Assembly: GCF_900537075.1 (NCBI RefSeq)
Contig: NZ_UNRA01000007.1
Coordinates: 99,827-163,826, forward strand
Direction of reading: 5' to 3'
Length of the DNA: 64,000 nucleotides
From: Tropicibacter sp. Alg240-R139
GTDB lineage: Bacteria; Pseudomonadota; Alphaproteobacteria; Rhodobacterales; Rhodobacteraceae
The first letter of the stretch is position 1. Each line of letters starts with the position of its first letter. Below are positions 33,788 to 42,348 of this stretch, piece after piece. Made by a program: the position numbers and the translations under genes. The notes under the pieces were generated by a model. It was given only the letters and a program-made list of their open reading frames with translations, searched no databases and was not told the DNA's origin.

Positions 33788-35752
33788 ATGACGAACAGCT
33801 CGGTAGTTACGGTCACGCATGAGGGCGACATCGCCTGGGTTGAGATTGACAATCCCCCGGTAAACGCGACCTCCACCGCTGTTCGAGCAGGCCTTACTGC
33901 GGCCGCGCAACAGGTCCAAGGCGCGCGCGTTGCCATTCTAACCTGCGCCGGTCGCACCTTTGTGGCAGGCGGTGACATATCCGAATTTGACCGTGCGCCT
34001 GAGGAACCACACCTGCCCGACGTGGTGCAGATGATCGAGGACAGCGAAACCCCCTTTGTCGCGGCGATGCATGGCAACGTTCTGGGCGGAGGGTTCGAGA
34101 TTGCCATGGGCTGCGCCTGGCGGATTGCTGCGCCCGGCACCAAGTTCGGCCTGCCCGAAGTGAACGTAGGCCTGATCCCAGGCGCGGGAGGTACCCAACG
34201 CGCGCCCCGCCTGATCGGGATGCAGGCGGCCATCGACATGGCATGTTCGGGCAAAATCCTACCTGCGGAGACGCTGCTGGACCTGGGTGGGGTGGACCAG
34301 ATTGCGCAGGGCGATCTGAAAGATGCCGCACGCACGTTTGCCCAAAACTTGCCGAACCGCCCGGTGAAAGTACGCGACCGTGTGGTCGCAGCGTTGCCGT
34401 TGGATGAATACGCCGCGACAGAAACCGCGCTCAAGAAGCGCGCCAAGGGCCAACAGTCGCCCATTCTGAACCTCGAGGCGTTGCAGTGGGCAGCGCTGCC
34501 GTTCGAACAGGGCCAACCGGTTGAACGCGCGTTGCACCTGAAACTGCGCCACTCGGTCGAAAGCCGCGCCCTGCGCTATGCATTCTTTGCGGAACGCGCC
34601 GTCAGCAAACCCAAGTTGATCGACGGGATTGAACCGCGCCCGTTGAACCAAATCGCCATCGTGGGCGGTGGTCTGATGGGCGCTGGGATAGCCATGGCTT
34701 GCCTGAGCGGTTGCCTGTCGGTCACTTTGATTGAACGGGACAATGCAGCGGCGAATGCTGCCCGCACACGCGTTGACGGACTGATCGAAGGGGGCGTGAA
34801 GCGCGGCAAATTCACGGTCGATCAACAGGCCGACATGCTGGCGCATCTGACCACCACCGACAGTTACGCGGATGCCGCGGACGCCGATTTGGCGATCGAA
34901 GCCGTGTTCGAGGATTTGGATGTCAAACGCGACGTGTTCCGGCAACTGGCCGCGGTCATCGGGCCGGACGCGATTTTGGCGACCAACACGTCTTATTTGG
35001 ACCCGACTCTGATCTTTGACGGTATGCCCAATCTATCACGCTGCCTGGGCTTGCATTTCTTCAGCCCCGCGCATGTGATGAAATTGCTGGAAATCGTCAA
35101 AACGCCAAACACCACGCCCGAGGTGATCGCAACCGGCTTTGCCCTGGGCAAACGACTGCGCAAGGTTTCGGTGCTGTCGGGCATCTGCGACGGATTCATC
35201 GGCAACCGGATGCTGGCCGCTTTCAGGCGCGAGGCGGAATACCTGCTGGCCGACGGCGCTCTGCCGCATCAGGTTGACTCGGCCATGCGCGAGGCGGGCC
35301 TGCCAATGGGGCCATTTGAATTGCAGGACCTCACGGGATTGCAAATCGCCTGGGCCAACCGCAAGCGACAAGCTGCAACCCGCGATCCAAACGAGCGTTA
35401 TGAGCGCATCGCCGACACGCTGTGCGAAATGGACCGCTTGGGCCAGCGCAGCGGCAAAGGCTGGTATCGTTACAAGGACGCATCGCGCGCGCCGATCCGC
35501 GACGAGGACGTCGAAGAACTGATCGTCGCCTACTCCAAAGACAACGGTTTGCCCCGCCAAAACTTCACGCCCAACGACATCGCGGACCGGCTGTTGGAGG
35601 TGCTGGCCCGCGAGGGTCAGCAGATCGTCGACGAGGGAATCGCCGATCGCGCTGAAGATGTGGATGTCGTGAAACTTTTTGGCTACGGCTTTCCGCGCTG
35701 GCGCGGGGGGCCGATGTTTCTGGCCAAAGCCAAGCGGGGAAAAGCTGCATAA
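33788..35752 (+). CDS. Fused enoyl-CoA hydratase/3-hydroxyacyl-CoA dehydrogenase (PaaF-PaaH type)
   Basis: Bifunctional enzyme of 654 residues. In the crotonase domain both Glu residues are kept (GGGFEIAMGC and GLPEVNVGLIPGAGGTQRA). The dehydrogenase domain opens with IVGGGLMGAGIAMA, followed by NTSYLDP and [15 protein letters not shown]. No separate paaF or paaH is seen, so this gene most likely does both the dehydroadipyl-CoA hydration and the 3-hydroxyadipyl-CoA oxidation. A frame extends to 33680 but lacks family similarity; the ATG at 33788 begins the domain. It is a diverged paralogue of 8385-10481. Confidence 0.88.
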   Translation: MTNSSVVTVTHEGDIAWVEIDNPPVNATSTAVRAGLTAAAQQVQGARVAILTCAGRTFVAGGDISEFDRAPEEPHLPDVVQMIEDSETPFVAAMHGNVLGGGFEIAMGCAWRIAAPGTKFGLPEVNVGLIPGAGGTQRAPRLIGMQAAIDMACSGKILPAETLLDLGGVDQIAQGDLKDAARTFAQNLPNRPVKVRDRVVAALPLDEYAATETALKKRAKGQQSPILNLEALQWAALPFEQGQPVERALHLKLRHSVESRALRYAFFAERAVSKPKLIDGIEPRPLNQIAIVGGGLMGAGIAMACLSGCLSVTLIERDNAAANAARTRVDGLIEGGVKRGKFTVDQQADMLAHLTTTDSYADAADADLAIEAVFEDLDVKRDVFRQLAAVIGPDAILATNTSYLDPTLIFDGMPNLSRCLGLHFFSPAHVMKLLEIVKTPNTTPEVIATGFALGKRLRKVSVLSGICDGFIGNRMLAAFRREAEYLLADGALPHQVDSAMREAGLPMGPFELQDLTGLQIAWANRKRQAATRDPNERYERIADTLCEMDRLGQRSGKGWYRYKDASRAPIRDEDVEELIVAYSKDNGLPRQNFTPNDIADRLLEVLAREGQQIVDEGIADRAEDVDVVKLFGYGFPRWRGGPMFLAKAKRGKAA

Positions 35753-35810
35753 AATCTGCATCTTAAGCGGCGTTTAAGCACCTAGGAAACTCATCAAATC
35801 GGAAAAATGA

Positions 35811-35820
35811 ACCGATCATT
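35811..35820 (+). promoter_or_regulatory. Half-site of the PaaR motif before the TRAP operon
   Basis: ACCGATCATT matches exactly the left half of the paaZ promoter site. The right half departs (AGACCG in place of CGGT). It lies about 83 bases before dctP. Weak or cooperative binding is possible; this is inference. Confidence 0.35.
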
Positions 35821-35902
35821 AGACCGCCTACAATGCGTTGATGGTTACAAAAACAACCATTATCCGCGTTCACCAACACCATTCTACGAGGGAGGAAACC
35901 CA

Positions 35903-36925
35903 ATGGTTAAATTCACGAAACTAGGCACTCTGCTGGCCTCGGCGGCCTTGGCCGTATCAGGCGCGGCAGCATTTGCGGCCGACTACACTCTGACGATTTC
36001 CAGCTGGGCACCGCCAACCCACGGCATCAACGCCAAGATGTGGCCCAAGTTTGTCGAGATGGTCGAGGAGGCCACCGACGGCAAGGTCACAGCCGAACTG
36101 AAGCTGGGCATCGCACCGCCCCCCGCGCAGATGGACCTGATCCAGGACGGCGCTGCTGATGCCTCGATCATCTTCCACGGCTACCAGCCCGGACGTTTTG
36201 TCACCACCAAGCTGATCGAATTGCCCGGCTACGAAGGCTCGGCTGAGGCCGCTTCGGTTGCCTACTGGCGCGCCTATGAAAGCCACCTGTTCAAGGCCAA
36301 AGAGCACCGCGGCGTCAAGCTGATCGCGCTGCACACACACGGCCCCGCGCAGTTGCATTCGAACGCCGCCGTCACCGATATGAACCAGATTTCTGGCCTC
36401 AAGGTGCGGATCCCCGGCGGTGTGGGGGGCGACGTTGGTGCGGCCCTGGGTGCAACCGGCATCAAAGTTCCCGCACCCAAAGTATACGAAACCCTAGCGT
36501 CGAACGCGGCGGACGGTGTTGTCATGCCGTTTGAGTCCCGCAAGGGTTTCAAGCTGACCGAGGTTGCCAAGAACGTCTATGAAGTTCCCGGCGGTCTGTA
36601 CCGTGGTTCGTTTGCCTTCATCATGAACGAAGACACCTTTGCCGACCTGCCCGTCGACCTTCAGAAGGCACTGGACGAACAGGTCTTTGGGGAGCCACTG
36701 AGCCGCGAGATCGGCAAGATCTGGGACGAGATCGACGGCATTGGCCGCGAAGCGACCAAATCGACCGAGGGCAACGCGATCAACGCGGCTTCGGATGCGG
36801 ATTTGGCGAAGTTTAACGCCATCGCCGAAGAGGTTCGCGCCAAAGTTCTGGCCGAAGTGGCCGATGCGGGCATCGACGCGCAAGCCGCATATGACCAAAT
36901 CAAATCGGACATGGCCGCAAACTAA
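35903..36925 (+). CDS. TRAP transporter substrate-binding protein (DctP family)
   Basis: Periplasmic binding protein of 340 residues. It has a signal peptide (KFTKLGTLLASAALAVSGAAAFA, cleaved after Ala-Phe-Ala) and the DctP fold with TISSWAPPTHGINAKMWPKFVEMV. The segment MNQISGLKVRIPGG contains the Arg that holds the substrate carboxylate in this family. GGAGG stands before the ATG at 35903. Placed between paa genes, it probably binds phenylacetate or another aromatic or medium-chain acid; the ligand is inferred from context only. Confidence 0.88.
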   Translation: MVKFTKLGTLLASAALAVSGAAAFAADYTLTISSWAPPTHGINAKMWPKFVEMVEEATDGKVTAELKLGIAPPPAQMDLIQDGAADASIIFHGYQPGRFVTTKLIELPGYEGSAEAASVAYWRAYESHLFKAKEHRGVKLIALHTHGPAQLHSNAAVTDMNQISGLKVRIPGGVGGDVGAALGATGIKVPAPKVYETLASNAADGVVMPFESRKGFKLTEVAKNVYEVPGGLYRGSFAFIMNEDTFADLPVDLQKALDEQVFGEPLSREIGKIWDEIDGIGREATKSTEGNAINAASDADLAKFNAIAEEVRAKVLAEVADAGIDAQAAYDQIKSDMAAN

Positions 36926-36936
36926 GCCCGTCCACC

Positions 36937-36959
36937 GGGGCGGCGGGTCTTGCCGCCCC
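36937..36959. promoter_or_regulatory. GC-rich hairpin between dctP and dctQ
   Basis: GGGGCGGC (36937-36944) pairs with GCCGCCCC (36952-36959) across a 7-base loop. There is no T run. Such hairpins after binding-protein genes commonly protect the upstream message or reduce read-through, giving more binding protein than permease. Confidence 0.55.
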
Positions 36960-36988
36960 ACCCTTCGGACCCCTGCAAAGGAGCCCAC

Positions 36989-37495
36989 ATGTCTCCCCTT
37001 CTCAAGCTCGCCCGCAGCGCCAGCATCGTACCCGTTGTGGTGGCCTGCGTTGCCCTGTTCATCCTGATGATCATGACCTTTTGCGACGTCATCCTGCGGT
37101 CGGTGTTTAATTCACCGATCGAGGCCGCTACCGAACTGACCCGCATCCTGATGGCTGTTTTGGTGTTTTCGGTGTTGCCCATCATCTCGGTCCAGAACGG
37201 GCACATCGCCGTTGACCTGACCGATGGCCTGTTCAACCGTTTCCGTCTCAGCCGCCTGCGCGACGGGCTGCTCAACGTCTTTTGTGGCGTAATCCTGTTT
37301 TGGCCGATTCAGCGCGTCTGGATTTTGGCCGAACGTGCACGCGACTATGGGGATGTGACGGAATACCTGGCGATTCCGGTCTTCTATGTCGGTTGGTTCA
37401 TCGCCCTCACCGTCGCCGTTTCGGCCATCGCGATGATCATCAATGGCCTGTTAACCTTCTTTGCCCCTAACCTACTTGCGGAGCCGAACCAATGA
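36989..37495 (+). CDS. TRAP transporter small permease (DctQ family)
   Basis: Membrane protein of 168 residues with four hydrophobic spans, including VVACVALFILMIMTFCDVILRSVF and ILMAVLVFSVLPIIS. The pair with DctM forms the sodium-driven uptake channel. The frame begins at 36950, but AAGGAG lies before the ATG at 36989 and the family sequence starts there. It overlaps dctM by ATGA. Confidence 0.9.
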   Translation: MSPLLKLARSASIVPVVVACVALFILMIMTFCDVILRSVFNSPIEAATELTRILMAVLVFSVLPIISVQNGHIAVDLTDGLFNRFRLSRLRDGLLNVFCGVILFWPIQRVWILAERARDYGDVTEYLAIPVFYVGWFIALTVAVSAIAMIINGLLTFFAPNLLAEPNQ

Positions 37496-38844
37496 CCGCC
37501 GCCCTGATCGGATTTTTCCTTGTTCTGGTGCTCGTCCTGATCCGGATGCCCATCGTTTTTGCCATGGGTCTGGTTGGTACCCTTGGTTTCGCCTACGAGC
37601 GTGGCGGTTCAATCTTTGACGAACGGGGCCTGAAGGCCGCGATGTCGATGGTTGGCCGTCAGATCACGGACACCGCGCAGGACTATGGCCTGTCGGTTGT
37701 CCCGCTGTTCATCCTGATGGGCCTGTTTGTGAACAAAGGTGGCATGGCGCGCGAGCTTTATGCCGTGTCCAACGCCTTTATGGGTCACATGCGCGGCGGT
37801 ATTGCGATGGCGACAGTCGCCGCTTGTGGTGGCTTTTCAGCCATCTGCGGGTCGTCATTGGCCACAGCAGCCACCATGTCCAAGGTCGCGATGCCGGAAA
37901 TGCGCCGCTATGGGTACTCGGACGAGCTGTCGACCGCATCGATTGCGGCAGGTGGTACACTTGGCATCCTGATCCCGCCGTCCGTGATCCTGGTGATCTA
38001 TGGGCTGTTGACCGAAACCTCGATCGGCAAGCTGTTCATGGCCGGGATCATTCCGGGTATTCTGGGCATCCTGTTTTACCTGTTCGCTGTCCGCTGGACC
38101 GTCTGGCGCAACCCGAGCTCGGGCCCTGCTGGTGAACGTGCCAGCTGGGGGGAGAGGTTCAAGGCGCTCGGCTCGGTCTGGGCCGTGCTCTTGCTGTTCT
38201 TCTTGGTGATCGGCGGTCTTTATGGCGCGTTCGACTTTGAACCGCTGAACCTGACCTTTTCACCGACCGAGGCGGCGGGCATGGGCGCTGCGGGCGCATT
38301 CCTGATCGCCTTGTTCCGGGGTGGTTTGACAATTGGCTCGACCTTTGAAGTTCTGAAGGAAACCACATTCACCGCTGCGGCGCTGTTCGCCGTACTGATC
38401 GGGGCGCAGATCTTTTCCAACTTCATCAACCTTGCAGGCCTACCCGAGGCGCTGATTGCCATGGTCACGGCTTATGATGTCCCGCCGTTTGTGGTGATCC
38501 TGATGATCCTGGGCATCTACATCATCCTGGGCTGTGTATTTGAATCGCTGTCGATGCTGCTGCTGACGGTGCCGATCTTCTTTCCGCTGGTGACCTCGCT
38601 TGGCTATGATCCGATCTGGTTCGGCATCGTGGTGGTTGTTGTCACCGAGATCTCGCTGATCACACCGCCCGTTGGCTTGAACGTCTTCATCCTGAAAGGG
38701 GTGGTCGGCGATGTATCCACCGGCACGATCTTTCGCGGGGTGACCCCGTTCTGGATCGCCGACATCTTCCGGCTTGCCCTGATCGTATTGGTCCCCATCG
38801 TGGTGCTTTACCTGCCGCAACAAATGGGCGCTTTGGGTCACTAA
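37492..38844 (+). CDS. TRAP transporter large permease (DctM family)
   Basis: Integral membrane protein of 450 residues, about a dozen membrane spans. GGFSAICGSSLATAATM, GTLGILIPPSVILVIYG and EISLITPPVGLNVFILKG are the signature segments of the DctM/IT superfamily. Together with the binding protein and DctQ it completes a sodium-coupled uptake system inside the paa cluster. A stem-loop follows the stop codon. Confidence 0.92.
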   Translation: MTAALIGFFLVLVLVLIRMPIVFAMGLVGTLGFAYERGGSIFDERGLKAAMSMVGRQITDTAQDYGLSVVPLFILMGLFVNKGGMARELYAVSNAFMGHMRGGIAMATVAACGGFSAICGSSLATAATMSKVAMPEMRRYGYSDELSTASIAAGGTLGILIPPSVILVIYGLLTETSIGKLFMAGIIPGILGILFYLFAVRWTVWRNPSSGPAGERASWGERFKALGSVWAVLLLFFLVIGGLYGAFDFEPLNLTFSPTEAAGMGAAGAFLIALFRGGLTIGSTFEVLKETTFTAAALFAVLIGAQIFSNFINLAGLPEALIAMVTAYDVPPFVVILMILGIYIILGCVFESLSMLLLTVPIFFPLVTSLGYDPIWFGIVVVVVTEISLITPPVGLNVFILKGVVGDVSTGTIFRGVTPFWIADIFRLALIVLVPIVVLYLPQQMGALGH

Positions 38845-38852
38845 TACTTTTG

Positions 38853-38876
38853 GGCCGGATGCAATCGCGTCCGGCC
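38853..38876 (+). terminator. Stem-loop after the TRAP operon
   Basis: GGCCGGA (38853-38859) and TCCGGCC (38870-38876) form a 7-bp stem with a 10-base loop, followed by TATTT. The T run is short, so termination may be partial. It lies between dctM and the paaZ promoter. Confidence 0.55.
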
Positions 38877-38912
38877 TATTTCCGCTTCGGTGGACTTTTT
38901 TGACTCAATTAA

Positions 38913-38941
38913 TTGACCGATCATTCGGTTAATCATAATAT
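38913..38941 (+). promoter_or_regulatory. paaZ promoter with overlapping PaaR operator
   Basis: TTGACC (38913-38918), a 17-base spacer and TAATAT (38936-38941) form a near-ideal sigma-70 promoter. The spacer contains the perfect inverted repeat ACCGA-TCAT-TCGGT (38916-38929), which overlaps the -35 box. This is the cleanest copy of the motif also seen at 33721-33741. A TetR-type repressor on this site would block RNA polymerase. The nearest candidate protein is PaaR, encoded at 30539-31135. Confidence 0.7.
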
Positions 38942-38990
38942 GAGAAAAACCGGGCGCGACTCTGCCTGATCGACACCAAGGAGACTTCCG

Positions 38991-41021
38991 ATGAGTTTGC
39001 AGCAGATTTCCAGCTTTGCCGCCGGTGAATGGATCGCCCCCGGAACCGGGGCCCGCACCATCGCATCCGCCATCACGGGCGAGGCTTTTGCCAGCGCAGG
39101 CAACAGCGCCTTGGATGTTCAAGGCATGCTGGATTATGCGCGCAACGTCGGCGGGCCTGCCCTGCGCCAGTTGGGGTTTCATGACCGCGCCAAGATGCTC
39201 AAGGCGCTGGCCAACGCGCTTGACGCGCAGAAACAGGCGCTCTTCGACCTGAGCTTTGAAACCGGTGCGACCCAAAGCGACCACATGATCGACATCGACG
39301 GCGGTATCGGCACGATGTTTGTCTTTGCCTCCAAGGGCCGCCGTGAAATGCCCGATGGGCAGGTCTATGTTGACGGCGATATCGAGCAACTCAGCCGCAA
39401 TGGCACCTTTTTGGGCCAGCATGTCTGCACCCCGCTGCACGGCGTCGCGGTGCATATCAACGCTTTCAACTTCCCGGTTTGGGGGATGTTGGAAAAGCTC
39501 GCTCCTACACTGCTGGCCGGGGTCCCGGCCATCGTGAAACCCGCCACCAATAGCTGCTATGTCACTGAACTGGCGGTCAAGATCATGCTCGACAGTGGCA
39601 TCCTGCCCGCCGGTGCGCTCCAACTGGTCTCTGGTGGACTAGGCGACATGCTCGACCGTCTGGGCATGCAGGACGTGGTCAGCTTTACCGGCTCTGCCAA
39701 CACTGCGCTGAAACTGCGCCAGACCCCGGCCATCATCAACAACGCCGTGCGATTTGTGGCGGAACAAGACAGCCTGAACGCGTCGATCCTTGGCCCTGAC
39801 GCCGACCCCGGCACGCCCGAATTTGATCTGTTCGTCAAAGAGGTCAGCCGCGAGATGACGGCCAAGGCGGGCCAGAAATGCACCGCCATCCGCCGCATCA
39901 TCGCGCCCGAAACCTCTGTTCAGGCGGTGATCGAGGCTTTGTCGGCGCGCCTGTCCAAAACCCTGATCGGTGATCCCCGGCTCGAAACCACTCGCATGGG
40001 CGCGCTGGTATCAAACGGGCAGAAACAGGACGTTCTGGAAAAGGTTGCGATCATCGGGCAAGAGGCCGAGCGCGTCTTTGGCGACCCCGAGAATTTCACC
40101 GTCGAGGGCGCCGACAAGGACAAGGGCGCATTCCTGCCGCCGATGCTGTTCCACTGCGCAGACCCGGACAACGCCCAGCGCGTGCACGACACCGAGGCGT
40201 TTGGCCCCGTCTCGACCATCATGGGCTACCGCGATCTAGACCACGCGATCAACATCGCCAACCGTGGCCAAGGCTCGCTGGTGACCTCCGTCATCACCAA
40301 TGACACCACTGTCGCGCGAAACGTGGTGTTGGGTTCCGGTGCCTATAATGGGCGAATCTATATCAACAACCGCACCTCGATGAAGGAATCGACCGGTCAC
40401 GGCTCGCCGTTGCCGCACATGGTACACGGTGGTCCGGGGCGCGCAGGCGGTGGCGAGGAAATGGGCGGCGTGCGCGGTGTGAAACACTATATGCAGCGCA
40501 CCGCGATCCAGGGCTCACCCGAGATGCTGAGCGCCATCGGCGGCACCTGGGTTCCTGGGGCGCCCGAGATCGAAAGCCCTGCGCACCCCTTCACCCGCAA
40601 GTTCGGCGAACTGTCGATTGGCCAGACTCTGAACACCCACAGCCGCACGGTCACGATGGACGACATAGAGCTGTTTGCGAATTTCACCGGCGACACCTTC
40701 TATGCCCACATGGACGATGATGCCGCCAAACGGAACCCATTCTTCCCCGGTCGCGTGGCGCACGGCTATCTGCTGCTCAGCTTTGCGGCTGGCCTGTTTG
40801 TCGAACCGAACGAAGGCCCGGTTCTGGCCAACACAGGTCTGGACACCCTGCGTTTCATGAAGCCGGTCAGCGCAGGCGACAGCATCAAGGTCCGCCTGAG
40901 CGTCAAGAAAAAGACCCGTCGCACGGATGACTATGGCGAGGTCCGCTGGCATGTTATCCTGACCAATCAGGACGATGAAATGGTTGCGGAATACGAACTG
41001 CTGACCATGAACGCCTACTGA
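38991..41021 (+). CDS. paaZ: Oxepin-CoA hydrolase/3-oxo-5,6-dehydrosuberyl-CoA semialdehyde dehydrogenase
   Basis: Bifunctional ring-opening enzyme, 676 residues. The N-terminal aldehyde dehydrogenase domain keeps the catalytic Glu258 (AEQDSLN) and Cys297 (GQKCTAIRR). The C-terminal MaoC-like hydratase domain starts near residue 540 (FGELSIGQTLNTHSRTV) with the AHGYLLLSFAAGL core. Both halves look active, unlike the Glu-deficient PaaZ homologues used for tropone/TDA synthesis in some roseobacters. It is a single gene behind its own operator-promoter. Confidence 0.96.
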   Translation: MSLQQISSFAAGEWIAPGTGARTIASAITGEAFASAGNSALDVQGMLDYARNVGGPALRQLGFHDRAKMLKALANALDAQKQALFDLSFETGATQSDHMIDIDGGIGTMFVFASKGRREMPDGQVYVDGDIEQLSRNGTFLGQHVCTPLHGVAVHINAFNFPVWGMLEKLAPTLLAGVPAIVKPATNSCYVTELAVKIMLDSGILPAGALQLVSGGLGDMLDRLGMQDVVSFTGSANTALKLRQTPAIINNAVRFVAEQDSLNASILGPDADPGTPEFDLFVKEVSREMTAKAGQKCTAIRRIIAPETSVQAVIEALSARLSKTLIGDPRLETTRMGALVSNGQKQDVLEKVAIIGQEAERVFGDPENFTVEGADKDKGAFLPPMLFHCADPDNAQRVHDTEAFGPVSTIMGYRDLDHAINIANRGQGSLVTSVITNDTTVARNVVLGSGAYNGRIYINNRTSMKESTGHGSPLPHMVHGGPGRAGGGEEMGGVRGVKHYMQRTAIQGSPEMLSAIGGTWVPGAPEIESPAHPFTRKFGELSIGQTLNTHSRTVTMDDIELFANFTGDTFYAHMDDDAAKRNPFFPGRVAHGYLLLSFAAGLFVEPNEGPVLANTGLDTLRFMKPVSAGDSIKVRLSVKKKTRRTDDYGEVRWHVILTNQDDEMVAEYELLTMNAY

Positions 41022-41027
41022 TGCAAG

Positions 41028-41052
41028 GGCGCGCGGCTTGACCCCGCGCGCC
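41028..41052. terminator. Hairpin between convergent paaZ and ridA-like genes
   Basis: GGCGCGCGG (41028-41036) and CCGCGCGCC (41044-41052) form a perfect 9-bp stem with a 7-base loop, midway between two converging genes. TGTTCTC follows on the plus strand. Lacking a full T run it is a probable, not certain, two-way terminator. Confidence 0.55.
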
Positions 41053-41057
41053 TGTTC

Positions 41058-41453
41058 TCAGGACATTGCTGTGGCCTCTATCTCAAAAAGCAGACCAGGG
41101 ACGGCCAGTCGCGTAACACCCAATAGGGTCATCGGCGGAGCAACGTGATGTGGCCCGAACCGCATGCCCATCAGATCAAAATTCTTCAACACCTCATCCA
41201 CATCCGTGGCATAGACGCCCAGCCGGGTGACGTTGCTCAGGTCCATCCCGGCGTCTGACAAAACCGCCTCGAGATTATCGAGCGCCAGGCTGATCTGGGC
41301 GCGCATGTCGCCCGCGTGCTGGGGAGTGCCCGTCTCGTCCACAGACGTCTGCCCTGCACAAATCAACTGACGGGTGCCCCCTTCGACGATTTCGGCCTGA
41401 TTGTAGCCGAGCCTGAGAGACCAGTTCCACGGATTAACAGCAGTGCGTTTCAT
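41058..41453 (-). CDS. RidA/YjgF-family protein
   Basis: Rid-family protein of 131 residues. LICAGQTSVDETGTPQHAGDMRAQISLALDNLEAVLSDAG is the typical trimer core. Members hydrolyse reactive enamines and imines made by PLP enzymes or flavin oxidases; others act on unusual aminoacrylate-like substrates. The Arg that binds the substrate carboxylate in true RidA (usually in a C-terminal xxRxxV segment) may be the Arg in GVTRLAVPG. The start at 41453 follows AAGGAG by nine bases. It is divergent from the WYL regulator, which may control it. Confidence 0.8.
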   Translation of the reverse strand: MKRTAVNPWNWSLRLGYNQAEIVEGGTRQLICAGQTSVDETGTPQHAGDMRAQISLALDNLEAVLSDAGMDLSNVTRLGVYATDVDEVLKNFDLMGMRFGPHHVAPPMTLLGVTRLAVPGLLFEIEATAMS

Positions 41454-41541
41454 TGTTCGATGCTCCTTGTTTGACATTGCTGAATCCGGGGTAGATCGGA
41501 ATAGTGCCAAAATCTGTCACTGTTTATGTTAGAGTTGCCTT

Positions 41542-42261
41542 ATGAATATCCGCACCCGTCACGATGCCATCGTGCGCAGCCTGCGCCGCAACGGAACCGC
41601 CACGGTTGATCACCTGGCCGATGAAGTCGGCGTTTCACGTCGGACGGTCTTGCGCGACATCAGTACGCTGCGGGATGAGGGGTTTGTCATTCACTCTGAC
41701 GTGGGGCGCGGCGGCGGCCTTCAGTTAGACCCGCAATCCATACAAACCACCGCGCGGCTGTCAGTGCCCGAGGTTTTCGCCCTGTTGATCAGCGTCGCGG
41801 CGATGCGTGCAGTGGGAAACCTGCCCTTCTTTGATCTGGCCGATGCCGGGCTGGAGAAGATTGAAAAAGCGCTACCCTCGGACAAGGTCAAAGATTTGCG
41901 TGCGTTTCTGGAGCGCCTGTACATCGGGCAACTTTCACCACTGCAGGATCTGTCTGATATAGGAACAATGGATCCGGACCTTTTGCCAGTTTTTCAGAGC
42001 GCATTCCTAAATCGCCGCCTGATCCAGTTCGACTATCTTGACGCCAAACAGCGCAAGACCCTGCGTAAGGTCGAGCCACAGGCCATGCTGATCCTGCCCC
42101 CATTGTGGTATCTTGTGGCTTGGGACCCGCAGCGCGCAGATTTTCGGCATTTTCGGATGGACCGGATCAGCAGCCCGCAGGCAATCGAGGGGGCCTCCTT
42201 CAGGCACCGGCACGTGCCGTTCGAAGACGACGTTTGTCCGTTCAGCGATTTGGGGCAGTAA
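41542..42261 (+). CDS. YafY-type HTH/WYL-domain transcriptional regulator
   Basis: Regulator of 239 residues. The N-terminal HTH_11 domain (TVDHLADEVGVSRRTVLRDISTLRDEGF) is DeoR-like. The C-terminal WYL domain (LIQFDYLDAKQRKTLRKVEPQAMLILPPLWYLVAWDPQ) is a ligand or nucleic-acid sensing module. The gene is divergent from the RidA-family gene with an 88-base gap, the usual layout for a local regulator. The ligand is not known. Confidence 0.88.
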   Translation: MNIRTRHDAIVRSLRRNGTATVDHLADEVGVSRRTVLRDISTLRDEGFVIHSDVGRGGGLQLDPQSIQTTARLSVPEVFALLISVAAMRAVGNLPFFDLADAGLEKIEKALPSDKVKDLRAFLERLYIGQLSPLQDLSDIGTMDPDLLPVFQSAFLNRRLIQFDYLDAKQRKTLRKVEPQAMLILPPLWYLVAWDPQRADFRHFRMDRISSPQAIEGASFRHRHVPFEDDVCPFSDLGQ

Positions 42262-42348
42262 TCGCAAGCAGTTGGCGAATGAGCGAAAAGCGGGACCCCA
42301 GGCCCTTTTTGCGTGGTCTTGCCCAGGGTTGCGGCGTAGACTGATCCC

